12,647 nucleotides of DNA from NCBI GenBank assembly GCA_021641225.1, contig JAJWXI010000042.1:1-12647 (forward strand), in the 5' to 3' direction. The stretch comes from Collinsella aerofaciens. GTDB taxonomy: Bacteria; Actinomycetota; Coriobacteriia; Coriobacteriales; Coriobacteriaceae. This document shows positions 1 to 6,003 of the stretch, piece by piece; the stretch's first letter is position 1; each line of letters opens with the position of its first letter. The position numbers and the translations under genes were made by a program. The notes under the pieces are model-generated. The model was not told the DNA's origin, did no database searches, and saw only the letters and a program-made list of their open reading frames with translations.

Positions 1-55
1 GGGCCCTTGCGGCGTAGTCGCTATTTATTCAGTCCAAGTTTCGGGGTGCAGTTCA

Positions 56-75
56 ACAGGCACCTTTGTGGTGGT
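56..75 (+). repeat. REP-like repeat copy 1 (half element)
   Basis: These 20 bases are identical to 3424-3443 and, on the opposite strand, to 5887-5906. The core reads ACAGGCACCTTTG followed by TGGTGGT. Unlike the other two copies, this one lacks the complementary ACCACC arm on its other side and the GGGG before ACAGG has decayed, so it cannot form the full hairpin. It lies a few bases past the stop codon of the LuxR-type gene. Confidence 0.7.
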
Positions 76-81
76 TTTGTT

Positions 82-1485
82 TTAGAGCGAGGGGAAGGCC
101 TTGGTGAGACCGGCGCGCGTCTGCGTGTCGGTCTTTTGGTAGATGGAGCTCAGGTGACGCTGCACCATGCGCATTGAGATGCCGAGCTCCTCGGCGACCT
201 GTTTGAGCGGACGCTCGTCTTGGGTTACAGCCATGAGCACGTCGACTTCGCGCGGGGTGAGAGCGTGATCGGCGATGAAGACCTGACGCTGTTCCTCGAT
301 GGAGGGTGCGGCGAGTGCTTCCTCGGCTCGTTGCTGGTATTCGCGCTCCTGCTCAGTTTGAGGCAGGCGGAATAGGCCAGCGGCAACGAACGCCACGCTG
401 GCAGCAACAAGCAGTACGACCGCACCGATCATGATGAGGGCGACATTGCCCGAGGTAACCAGCGCAAGCGAGACGCCCGACGTGGTGAACGCGCATACAT
501 TGTTTACCGCGCGGCCCATGCCGGCCCAGAGTGCCGGCGCGTGCATGCGTGGTGCCAGCTGCGTAAATGTGGCAGTAAAGAACGTGACGAAAAAGCCCGA
601 GCTCAGGTAGAAGACGATAAGCCCCAGGTCGGGGTCGGCTCCGGCTTCTACAGCCAAGACGGAAATGGTTGAGAGCACCGTGACACCGAGCATGACAGGA
701 CCCATGTAACGACGCTCGGCAAGGTCAAAGACGATGCCGGCGACCAGGCCGCTCGCTGCCAAAAAGAGGCGTGGCCAAGTCTGCACGGCGATGGTGCCGT
801 GGGCGTTGGAGAACGTGACCACGTTATCGAGCGTCGAGAACAGGCAGGCCAGGATCATGACGAGCGCGATGCTCCAGCACGCCTGCTTGGCGAGGACGTG
901 TGAGGACTCGGTAAAAGGGTTGATGGTGGAGCTGGGGTTCTCATCTGCCTCTTGGGGCACGGCGCTGAGGGCGGAGATGATGATCGTCGCCACGCCAAGA
1001 ACGATAAGCTCAACGATGCCGCCGCAATCGAGCAGGTTAAGGGCAAACTGCAGGAGGATGCCTGCGGCATAGGCCGCCCCCGCGCCCGTGGCGAGCTTGG
1101 GATCGTCTTGGAACGCCAACGCAAAGGCGTGATGTGCTGCGGCGCCCAGCATACCGAGTCCAAAGAATACCACGCACCCCAGAATCTCGAGTGCAAGCGG
1201 ACCCGTGGGGACCTGAATCTGGGTCAAGCCAACGATAGCGATGGGAACGGCGGCGTTGGCGGCTGTCTGGGCCTGACCTTTGCGTTGGGCAAGAGCCAAT
1301 AACGGCGCGTATCCGATAAAGCCGATAACGCTGGCACCCAGGATAAAACCTTGCGCGAGCACAACGCGCTCGGCACCGGCGAGCAGCCCGACATTGATGT
1401 CGAAGCGAAACTCGGCGGCAAGGAAGACAAAGGTAAAGAGCGCGAGGGCAAGAAGCGCGTTGATTTTAGGCTTGCTCAGGTTCAA
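82..1485 (-). CDS. LuxR-family transcriptional regulator with N-terminal multi-pass membrane domain
   Basis: The predicted protein has 467 residues. Residues 1 to about 375 are a series of hydrophobic segments, about 12 by eye, resembling a major-facilitator-like or sensor membrane domain. A charged linker rich in Glu and Gln follows. Residues 409-467 are a LuxR/GerE-type helix-turn-helix, with the typical LTPREVDVL opening and a recognition region around LGISMRMVQRHLSSIYQKT. A frame stays open up to an ATG at 1719, but I chose the TTG at 1485. It has an AAAGGA Shine-Dalgarno six bases upstream, the protein turns hydrophobic just after it, and the upstream extension is Arg-rich and looks non-coding. 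Regulators of this architecture are common in Coriobacteriia and often act on neighbouring genes. The gene is divergent from the surface protein at 1702, which makes that gene a plausible target. The ligand is unknown. Confidence 0.85.
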   Translation of the reverse strand: MNLSKPKINALLALALFTFVFLAAEFRFDINVGLLAGAERVVLAQGFILGASVIGFIGYAPLLALAQRKGQAQTAANAAVPIAIVGLTQIQVPTGPLALEILGCVVFFGLGMLGAAAHHAFALAFQDDPKLATGAGAAYAAGILLQFALNLLDCGGIVELIVLGVATIIISALSAVPQEADENPSSTINPFTESSHVLAKQACWSIALVMILACLFSTLDNVVTFSNAHGTIAVQTWPRLFLAASGLVAGIVFDLAERRYMGPVMLGVTVLSTISVLAVEAGADPDLGLIVFYLSSGFFVTFFTATFTQLAPRMHAPALWAGMGRAVNNVCAFTTSGVSLALVTSGNVALIMIGAVVLLVAASVAFVAAGLFRLPQTEQEREYQQRAEEALAAPSIEEQRQVFIADHALTPREVDVLMAVTQDERPLKQVAEELGISMRMVQRHLSSIYQKTDTQTRAGLTKAFPSL

Positions 1486-1491
1486 AGACAG

Positions 1492-1497
1492 TCCTTT
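1492..1497 (-). promoter_or_regulatory. Ribosome binding site deciding a TTG start
   Basis: On the minus strand AAAGGA is followed by six bases (CTGTCT) and then TTG at 1485-1483. No in-frame ATG of the longer frame has a comparable site directly before the conserved hydrophobic part. This supports TTG as the initiation codon of the LuxR-type regulator. Confidence 0.6.
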
Positions 1498-1523
1498 GGC
1501 TGGACGGAATAATCGTGCCCTCG

Positions 1524-1529
1524 ATTGTA
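1524..1529 (-). promoter_or_regulatory. Candidate -10 box for the LuxR-type regulator
   Basis: The minus strand reads TACAAT here, five of six matches to TATAAT. Transcription would start near 1517, giving a leader of about 30 bases before the TTG start at 1485. I see no convincing -35 hexamer at 16-18 bases. If real, this promoter lies inside the longer alternative frame and excludes its upstream ATG. A 10-bp palindrome, CTTTCGAAAG, sits just upstream at 1553-1562 and could be an operator. Confidence 0.3.
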
Positions 1530-1701
1530 GACCAGGACGGCGCGGAGTGAGTCTTTCGAAAGCAAGGACCCCTCTCAGGTATCGTGTGTCCGCCACCGTT
1601 TGCGCTGACAGATATGCCGCATGTGAATTTGTGCCCCGGGATTCGGATGTCTTCCCGTAACATGGAGTCACAGAAGCACCCCTTACGACAAGGAGGCTCA
1701 T

Positions 1702-3264
1702 ATGCGAAAGCAAATCCATGACAACTCAATCAACCGCGGCCGCGCATGCTCGCTCTCCCACGGAACGTGGCGTCGCGTGGGCGCCAAGCTCGCCTGCGCG
1801 GGGGCTTGCGCACTCATGGTCGGCCAGCTGCTGCTGCCGAGTGTGGCGCTCGCCGCCGAGTGGGTCAACGTTGGCGGCACGCAGTACAACAAGGGCGCCG
1901 GCGACGAGGCCGGAACGTGGTCCTGGGACGGCGCCGACGACATGAAGCTCAACGGCTACAACGGCGCCGGTATCAGCGCTCAGGGCAACCTCAATATCGG
2001 CGTGACGGGCACCAACACCGTAACGGCCGATTCCTTGCGGAGCGCTATCGAGGTCAAGGACGGCAACCTTGCCATCACGGGGGAGGGAACCCTCAACGCG
2101 ACGGCCGAACCACAGAAGAGCAGGAGCGCTGTTAAGGTCGATTGCGGTAGCCTCGCCATCTCGGGCGACGTGACTCTCAACGCGACGGCCGGGACCGATA
2201 CGATAGCGGTTTCGGGGGACGGTAAGACCGGCGGCGACGTGGACATCCGCGGTGCCAACGTTAACGTGACGGCAACGAACAAAGTGCCTCATACCATCGG
2301 CATTCATACGCGGGCGGGCAACATAACCATTAACGAGGGCGCCGACGTCCACGTCGAGGCGGAGGCGAATGGGGGGTTCGGTGCCGTTGCAGTCTATGCC
2401 GAAAACATCTCCTCCGAGCATGGAGGCTGCATCGCGGTGGATAACGCAAAATTAGATGCGGCGGCGCGCAATGCAAACATGTTGTCGGTCGCCCTGTATT
2501 CGTTCGGGGGTAAGGATACATATTTGAGTATTACCAACGGGGCGGATGTTACGCTCGTGGCGAGTGATAGTGTCGAGGTTTTGGATGGTGTTTGGATGCG
2601 CGCGCAGGACAGCGTGTCGCGGGTGCTCGTCGAGAATTCGAGCCTTACAGTTCGATGCGGTGACGGAACTGGCCACAGTCGTAAACATGGCTACGGAATA
2701 TATTCCCAGTCCGGCTCCCAGTCCGCCATCCCTCGAATTGACATCATTAATTCAAATGTTGAGGTGTCGGGTAATGCAGCGGCAATCTACGCTGTCAATC
2801 AAGGTGATGCAACCCCTTGTCTCTCAATTGATGGCGGATCGGTAGTTACGACTCCCGCCGGAGGCACCGTGCGAGAAACTGCGGGAAACGGACTCGTCAT
2901 CGGTGCTGCCGGGTCGTCCACTATCCAGGATGTTAGGACCTCCGACGAGGTTGCCCGCAGCGTCGTGATCAGCTGCGGGGATGCGGCCGAGCCCGAACCC
3001 ACGCCGCAGCCTGAGCCTACCCCGGGCCCCGCGCCGCAGCCGGGCAGCGGAAGTGAGACGGGCACGCCGTCCGTGACGCCGACCCAGGCGAGCTCCACGG
3101 CTGCTGCCTCCAAGCCGGCCGCGAAGGCCACCGCTGCCCAGAAGTCCGTGGGCACTCTGGCCGCTACGGGCGACAACGCCGCGACGGCGGCCGCCGTCCT
3201 TGGCATCGCCGGTGCGTCCGTCATCGGCGCCGGCTTCGTCGCATCCAAGCGCCGCGACCACTAG
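1702..3264 (+). CDS. Secreted, cell-wall-anchored beta-helix-like (carbohydrate-binding type) surface protein
   Basis: The protein has 520 residues. Residues 1-51 form a long signal peptide ending in LLLPSVALA, with predicted cleavage before Ala52. The mature part is a ladder of short repeats such as GNLNIGVTGTNTV, GNLAITGEGTLNA and GSLAISGDVTLNA. This is the pattern of right-handed beta-helix proteins, and resembles the carbohydrate-binding domain family typified by Clostridium Cthe_2159. A Pro/Glu/Gln-rich spacer starts near residue 431. It is followed by LAATG at 486-490, a hydrophobic stretch and a KRRDH tail, which is a sortase signal. LAxTG is the motif class associated with class E sortases of high-GC actinobacteria. 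An AAGGAGG site five bases before the ATG fixes the start. The segment at about 2430-2900 is visibly richer in A and T than the rest, suggesting a mosaic gene. A terminator follows. Ligand and role are unknown; adhesion or glycan binding is inference. Confidence 0.85.
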   Translation: MRKQIHDNSINRGRACSLSHGTWRRVGAKLACAGACALMVGQLLLPSVALAAEWVNVGGTQYNKGAGDEAGTWSWDGADDMKLNGYNGAGISAQGNLNIGVTGTNTVTADSLRSAIEVKDGNLAITGEGTLNATAEPQKSRSAVKVDCGSLAISGDVTLNATAGTDTIAVSGDGKTGGDVDIRGANVNVTATNKVPHTIGIHTRAGNITINEGADVHVEAEANGGFGAVAVYAENISSEHGGCIAVDNAKLDAAARNANMLSVALYSFGGKDTYLSITNGADVTLVASDSVEVLDGVWMRAQDSVSRVLVENSSLTVRCGDGTGHSRKHGYGIYSQSGSQSAIPRIDIINSNVEVSGNAAAIYAVNQGDATPCLSIDGGSVVTTPAGGTVRETAGNGLVIGAAGSSTIQDVRTSDEVARSVVISCGDAAEPEPTPQPEPTPGPAPQPGSGSETGTPSVTPTQASSTAAASKPAAKATAAQKSVGTLAATGDNAATAAAVLGIAGASVIGAGFVASKRRDH

Positions 3265-3287
3265 TGCAAGCTTTCATAGTCATTTTC

Positions 3288-3333
3288 AGCCGCCGCGTGG
3301 GCATGAGTGTCCTCGCGGCGGCTCTTTGTATTT
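3288..3333 (+). terminator. Intrinsic terminator after the first surface-protein gene
   Basis: The arms AGCCGCCGCG (3288-3297) and CGCGGCGGCT (3314-3323) are perfectly complementary. After one T-T mismatch, an inner stem of five pairs (3299-3303 with 3308-3312, one G-T) closes a four-base loop. The sequence CTTTGTATTT follows on the plus strand. It lies 24 bases after the stop codon at 3262-3264. Confidence 0.85.
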
Positions 3334-3339
3334 CCGCAG

Positions 3340-3373
3340 GTAGATGCCTAGGTTCGCATCTACGAACCTAGGC
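3340..3373 (+). repeat. Overlapping, mutually exclusive inverted repeats
   Basis: GCCTAGGTTCG (3346-3356) and CGAACCTAGGC (3363-3373) form a perfect 11-bp inverted repeat around CATCTA. GTAGATGC (3340-3347) and GCATCTAC (3356-3363) form a second perfect 8-bp inverted repeat that shares bases with the first. The two hairpins cannot form together. They lie in the possible leader of the second surface-protein gene, and no U-tract follows either. A conformational switch or a recombinase/operator site are both possible. Confidence 0.6.
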
Positions 3374-3408
3374 GTACAGAGCTGTTTGGCGCATCTTGGT
3401 TGTACAGG

Positions 3409-3443
3409 ACCACCGCAAAGGGGACAGGCACCTTTGTGGTGGT
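3409..3443 (+). repeat. REP-like repeat copy 2 (complete hairpin)
   Basis: The arms at 3409-3421 and 3431-3443 pair over 13 positions with one G-T, around a nine-base loop GGACAGGCA. The right part is the same 20-base sequence as at 56-75 and, reversed, at 5887-5906. The hairpin ends 14 bases before the AAGGAGG ribosome binding site of the second surface-protein gene, so it would lie in that gene's leader RNA. It resembles REP elements mobilised by RAYT-type transposases; no such transposase is in this window. Confidence 0.7.
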
Positions 3444-3469
3444 GCAGCCTTTCGACCAAGGAGGCCGTT

Positions 3470-5530
3470 ATGAACGGAAGCCACTTTGATAAGCAGACCC
3501 AGCGCGAGCGCACCTGTTCGCTGGTTCACGGTACTTGGCGCTGCGTGGGCGCCAAAATCGCTTGCGCCGGTGCGTGCGCGCTTATGGTTGGTCAGCTGCT
3601 ACTGCCGAGCGTGGCGCTTGCGATCGAGTGCGCCGATCCTGTCGCTGCGGCGGGCGAGGTTGCCGCAGCTCCGGCGACGCCGACGGTTGCGGAGGATGCG
3701 GCTCCGGCAACCGCGCCGGCTACGACGCCCGCACCGGCAGCCGATGCTGTTCCGGAGGCACAAACCGTCGCTGAACCTCAGCAGACGACTCCGGCTGACG
3801 TTGCCGATGAATCTAACGATGCGGCACCCGCTGAACAAAACGCCCCCAGCAACAACGCCGCCACGCCGGCAAGCGATGCCATCATGCCCTGCGGCGTGAC
3901 CGACGTGACGGACGGAGGCGGTGTTAAGGTCAACACGACCGTGATCAATCACTACACGGACTGCGTGCTTCCGAGCAATGTCACACTCGAAAAGGGCCAG
4001 TCGTATACCTATAATTTTCCCGATGTCGAGGGCGGTATGCCGGATAAGCCGCTCCGCGAACTTGTCGAAACCAAGTACTACCGGGCCGATGCTGCTTCGG
4101 GCACCCTGGCTGAAGTCCAGGACGCATCTATGTCCGATGTGACGGCTCGCTTTGAGCCTGTTGGCGATCACATGAGGCTGACACTGACCTTTACGGGTGG
4201 CGCGGCAGACGGCTCGTATCGACTCACACGCATTGAGGCTCTTTATATTGGCGCGGTACTGACGTATACCGGAACCGACTATGAGGGCGACAATATCATC
4301 GTGGGCGACCCTGATGACATCTTCAACGCCTACAGGCCGGGCGGTTCGGTCGTAATCAACGAAACCAGGGATGACTACTATATTCGCTACAACATCGACA
4401 GTGCCATAACGCTCGTAGCGTCAGAAAGCCAAGCTCTCGAGAACCTGAACGTCAACGACGTGAAGACCGACTATGCACCCGGTGAGGCGCCGCGTGCGAC
4501 CGCGACGATTCCTGCCGCCGACGCCGATAAGTATGAGATTGCGTATGAGTGCTGGGAGGAGATGGACGGCAGCGACCCCAGGGAGCTTAAGCCCGTCGCC
4601 TTCTGGTATTCCGATCCCGCTAAGTACACACCGGGCATGAAGAAGATTGACCACTTCGAAGAGGGCAAGTTCTACATGTATTCCGTCGAGCTGAGGCTCA
4701 AGGGCGACAATACCCTCGCCGAGGATTACAACGTGAACGTTAACGGCCAATGGGCGAGCCATACCGTTAAGACTATCAACGGCGTCTTTGCGCCCAATGC
4801 GGCCAATATGCTGTGTGAGCAGCCAATCGACGAATGGCGTGCCATCGACGTTATAGAGATCAACGGCGCCACAACCGCCTTTAAGGCGGGCGATAAGCCA
4901 GTCTTTACGGCGGGTACCCCGGCTGGCTCGGACTCTATCCTGCAGTGTGAATTCTGGACGGGCAGCGACGGCAGCGAGGTGAACTCCGTCAAGTTCTGGG
5001 ATCAGAACATCGCCAACCACATCGATACGTTTAAGCCTGGTGTGACCTATCGTTACGGTCTGTACTTTAAGCCGGCGCGTGGCTTCTACTTTACGCCCGA
5101 CACCAAGCTGATGGTCAATGGCGTGGAGTGCGGCTATCAGGCGAGTGAGGTGAGTGAGGTCGATCCCAAGAGCGGCTGGGTCCTTACACTGTGGCTGAGC
5201 ACCGACTTGACGTTTACGCCCGAGGTTACGCCGACTCCCGATCCGCAGCCCACGCCGGATCCCAAGCCGACGCCGCAGCCTGAGGTGAAGCCCGAGACGA
5301 AACCGGAGGCTAAGCCCGAGGCCAAGCCGGCCATCACGACCACGACGACCGCGACGACCGCGACGACCGCGACGACCAAGACGGTCGCCAAGGCAACGCC
5401 GGCCGAGAAGCCCAGCCCTGCCCTGGCTGCCACAGGCGACACCACCGCGATGACGGTAGCTGCTCTGGGTATCACCGGCGCCACTATTGCCGCCACCGGC
5501 ATCGCCGCGACCAAGCGCCGCAAACGCTAG
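3470..5530 (+). CDS. Secreted, cell-wall-anchored multidomain surface protein (LAATG signal)
   Basis: The protein has 686 residues. The ATG at 3470 follows AAGGAGG by five bases. The frame opens upstream at 3344, but that would translate the REP-like hairpin. Residues 1-51 are a signal peptide nearly identical to that of the preceding surface protein, ending LLLPSVALA. Residues 52 to about 140 are a low-complexity Ala/Pro/Thr/Glu stalk. Two related modules follow, starting near residues 322 and 458. Each has an opening VND or ING strand, a central aromatic region with VAFWYSD or VKFWDQN, and a closing VNVNG or LMVNG. I do not recognise the fold; Ig-like is a guess. The end is a Pro/Lys/Glu spacer, a Thr-Ala repeat, LAATG at 652-656, a hydrophobic segment and KRRKR, as expected for sortase anchoring. 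The function is unknown. Confidence 0.85.
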   Translation: MNGSHFDKQTQRERTCSLVHGTWRCVGAKIACAGACALMVGQLLLPSVALAIECADPVAAAGEVAAAPATPTVAEDAAPATAPATTPAPAADAVPEAQTVAEPQQTTPADVADESNDAAPAEQNAPSNNAATPASDAIMPCGVTDVTDGGGVKVNTTVINHYTDCVLPSNVTLEKGQSYTYNFPDVEGGMPDKPLRELVETKYYRADAASGTLAEVQDASMSDVTARFEPVGDHMRLTLTFTGGAADGSYRLTRIEALYIGAVLTYTGTDYEGDNIIVGDPDDIFNAYRPGGSVVINETRDDYYIRYNIDSAITLVASESQALENLNVNDVKTDYAPGEAPRATATIPAADADKYEIAYECWEEMDGSDPRELKPVAFWYSDPAKYTPGMKKIDHFEEGKFYMYSVELRLKGDNTLAEDYNVNVNGQWASHTVKTINGVFAPNAANMLCEQPIDEWRAIDVIEINGATTAFKAGDKPVFTAGTPAGSDSILQCEFWTGSDGSEVNSVKFWDQNIANHIDTFKPGVTYRYGLYFKPARGFYFTPDTKLMVNGVECGYQASEVSEVDPKSGWVLTLWLSTDLTFTPEVTPTPDPQPTPDPKPTPQPEVKPETKPEAKPEAKPAITTTTTATTATTATTKTVAKATPAEKPSPALAATGDTTAMTVAALGITGATIAATGIAATKRRKR
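5342..5377 (+). repeat. 9-bp tandem repeat coding for a Thr-Ala tract
   Basis: GCGACGACC is repeated four times in a row; the first unit starts with A instead of G. It lies in the wall-spanning spacer of the second surface protein and codes for a Thr-Thr-Ala tract. The unit is a multiple of three, so slippage would change spacer length without breaking the frame. Confidence 0.8.
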
Positions 5531-5567
5531 GTTTTGGTGGCTGCCCTCGTTCTCGGCGTCAGCAAAA

Positions 5568-5863
5568 TCTCAATCTGTAACACCTGGCCACCCAAAACGG
5601 CCCTAGATGTTACAGATTGAGATGAACCGTCTGACTGCCAACCTAATGTCTCGATTTGTAACACCAAACGAGGAATTTGGGTTCCAGATGTTACAGATTG
5701 AGACAAGCTGGCGAGCGTCGGAACAACGTCTCGATCTGTAACACGTGGCGGGAGATTCGGCCTCTAACTGTTACAGATTGAGATGAACGGGCGGACGCTC
5801 GCACAATGTCTCGATCTGTAACAACTACGACGCTCAACGGGCCCTAACTGTTACAGATCGAGA
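5568..5863. repeat. Array of eight 15-bp half-sites in alternating orientation, 40-bp period
   Basis: TGTTACAGATTGAGA or a near copy occurs on the plus strand at 5608, 5689, 5769 and 5849. Its reverse complement, TCTCRATYTGTAACA, occurs at 5568, 5649, 5729 and 5809. Orientation alternates strictly, so there are four head-to-head pairs. The seven gaps are 25, 26, 25, 25, 25, 25 and 25 bases, and half-site centres are 40 bases apart (one is 41). Spacers differ in sequence. The arms tolerate G-T changes, so each pair can still fold as a 15-17-bp hairpin. The array fills the gap between convergent genes and contains no reading frame of note. What it does is unknown; see the findings. Confidence 0.9.
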
Positions 5864-5886
5864 CAAACCGGTCGGCCAAGTCAAAA

Positions 5887-5920
5887 ACCACCACAAAGGT
5901 GCCTGTCCCCTTCGTGGTGG
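5887..5920 (-). repeat. REP-like repeat copy 3 (inverted orientation)
   Basis: Bases 5887-5906 are the reverse complement of the 20-base repeat at 56-75 and 3424-3443. The arms CCACCACAAAGG (5888-5899) and CCTTCGTGGTGG (5909-5920) pair except for one A-C mismatch, around a nine-base loop. It sits between the alternating array and the terminator of the nfnB-like gene. Confidence 0.7.
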
Positions 5921-5937
5921 CAGGGCTGCCGGCATAG

Positions 5938-5975
5938 AAAAAGTCCCCGCCGGGCGTGTGCTCGACGGGGACTTT
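5938..5975 (-). terminator. Intrinsic terminator of the nfnAB-like transcript
   Basis: AAAGTCCCCG (5940-5949) and CGGGGACTTT (5966-5975) are perfectly complementary, with partial further pairing in the 16-base loop. Read on the minus strand, the hairpin ends in GGGGACTTTTT, giving a clear U-tract. It lies about 30 bases past the stop codon of the gene at 6004-7413. The A-run on the other side may make it work for the plus strand too. Confidence 0.85.
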
Positions 5976-6003
5976 GCCGTTTGATGGCTAGCGCTGCAGG
6001 TGA

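Noticed and set aside
1486..1701. Plus-strand promoter for the first surface-protein gene
   Set aside because: I tried TTGCGC, TTGTGC and TAACAT combinations, but spacing or hexamer match was poor, so none is reported.
3344..3469. N-terminal extension of the second surface protein from an ATG at 3344
   Set aside because: It would translate the overlapping palindromes and the REP-like hairpin and lacks a ribosome binding site. The ATG at 3470 has AAGGAGG at five bases and lines up with the other protein's leader.
5568..5863. CRISPR array
   Set aside because: Repeats are only 15 bp, alternate in orientation, and spacers are 25 bp with conserved edges. CRISPR repeats are direct and longer, and no cas gene is in the window.
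5568..5863. Integron attC sites
   Set aside because: The half-sites resemble paired cores around TGTTACAG, but GTTACAG does not fit the GTTRRRY core consensus, and no gene cassettes lie between the sites.
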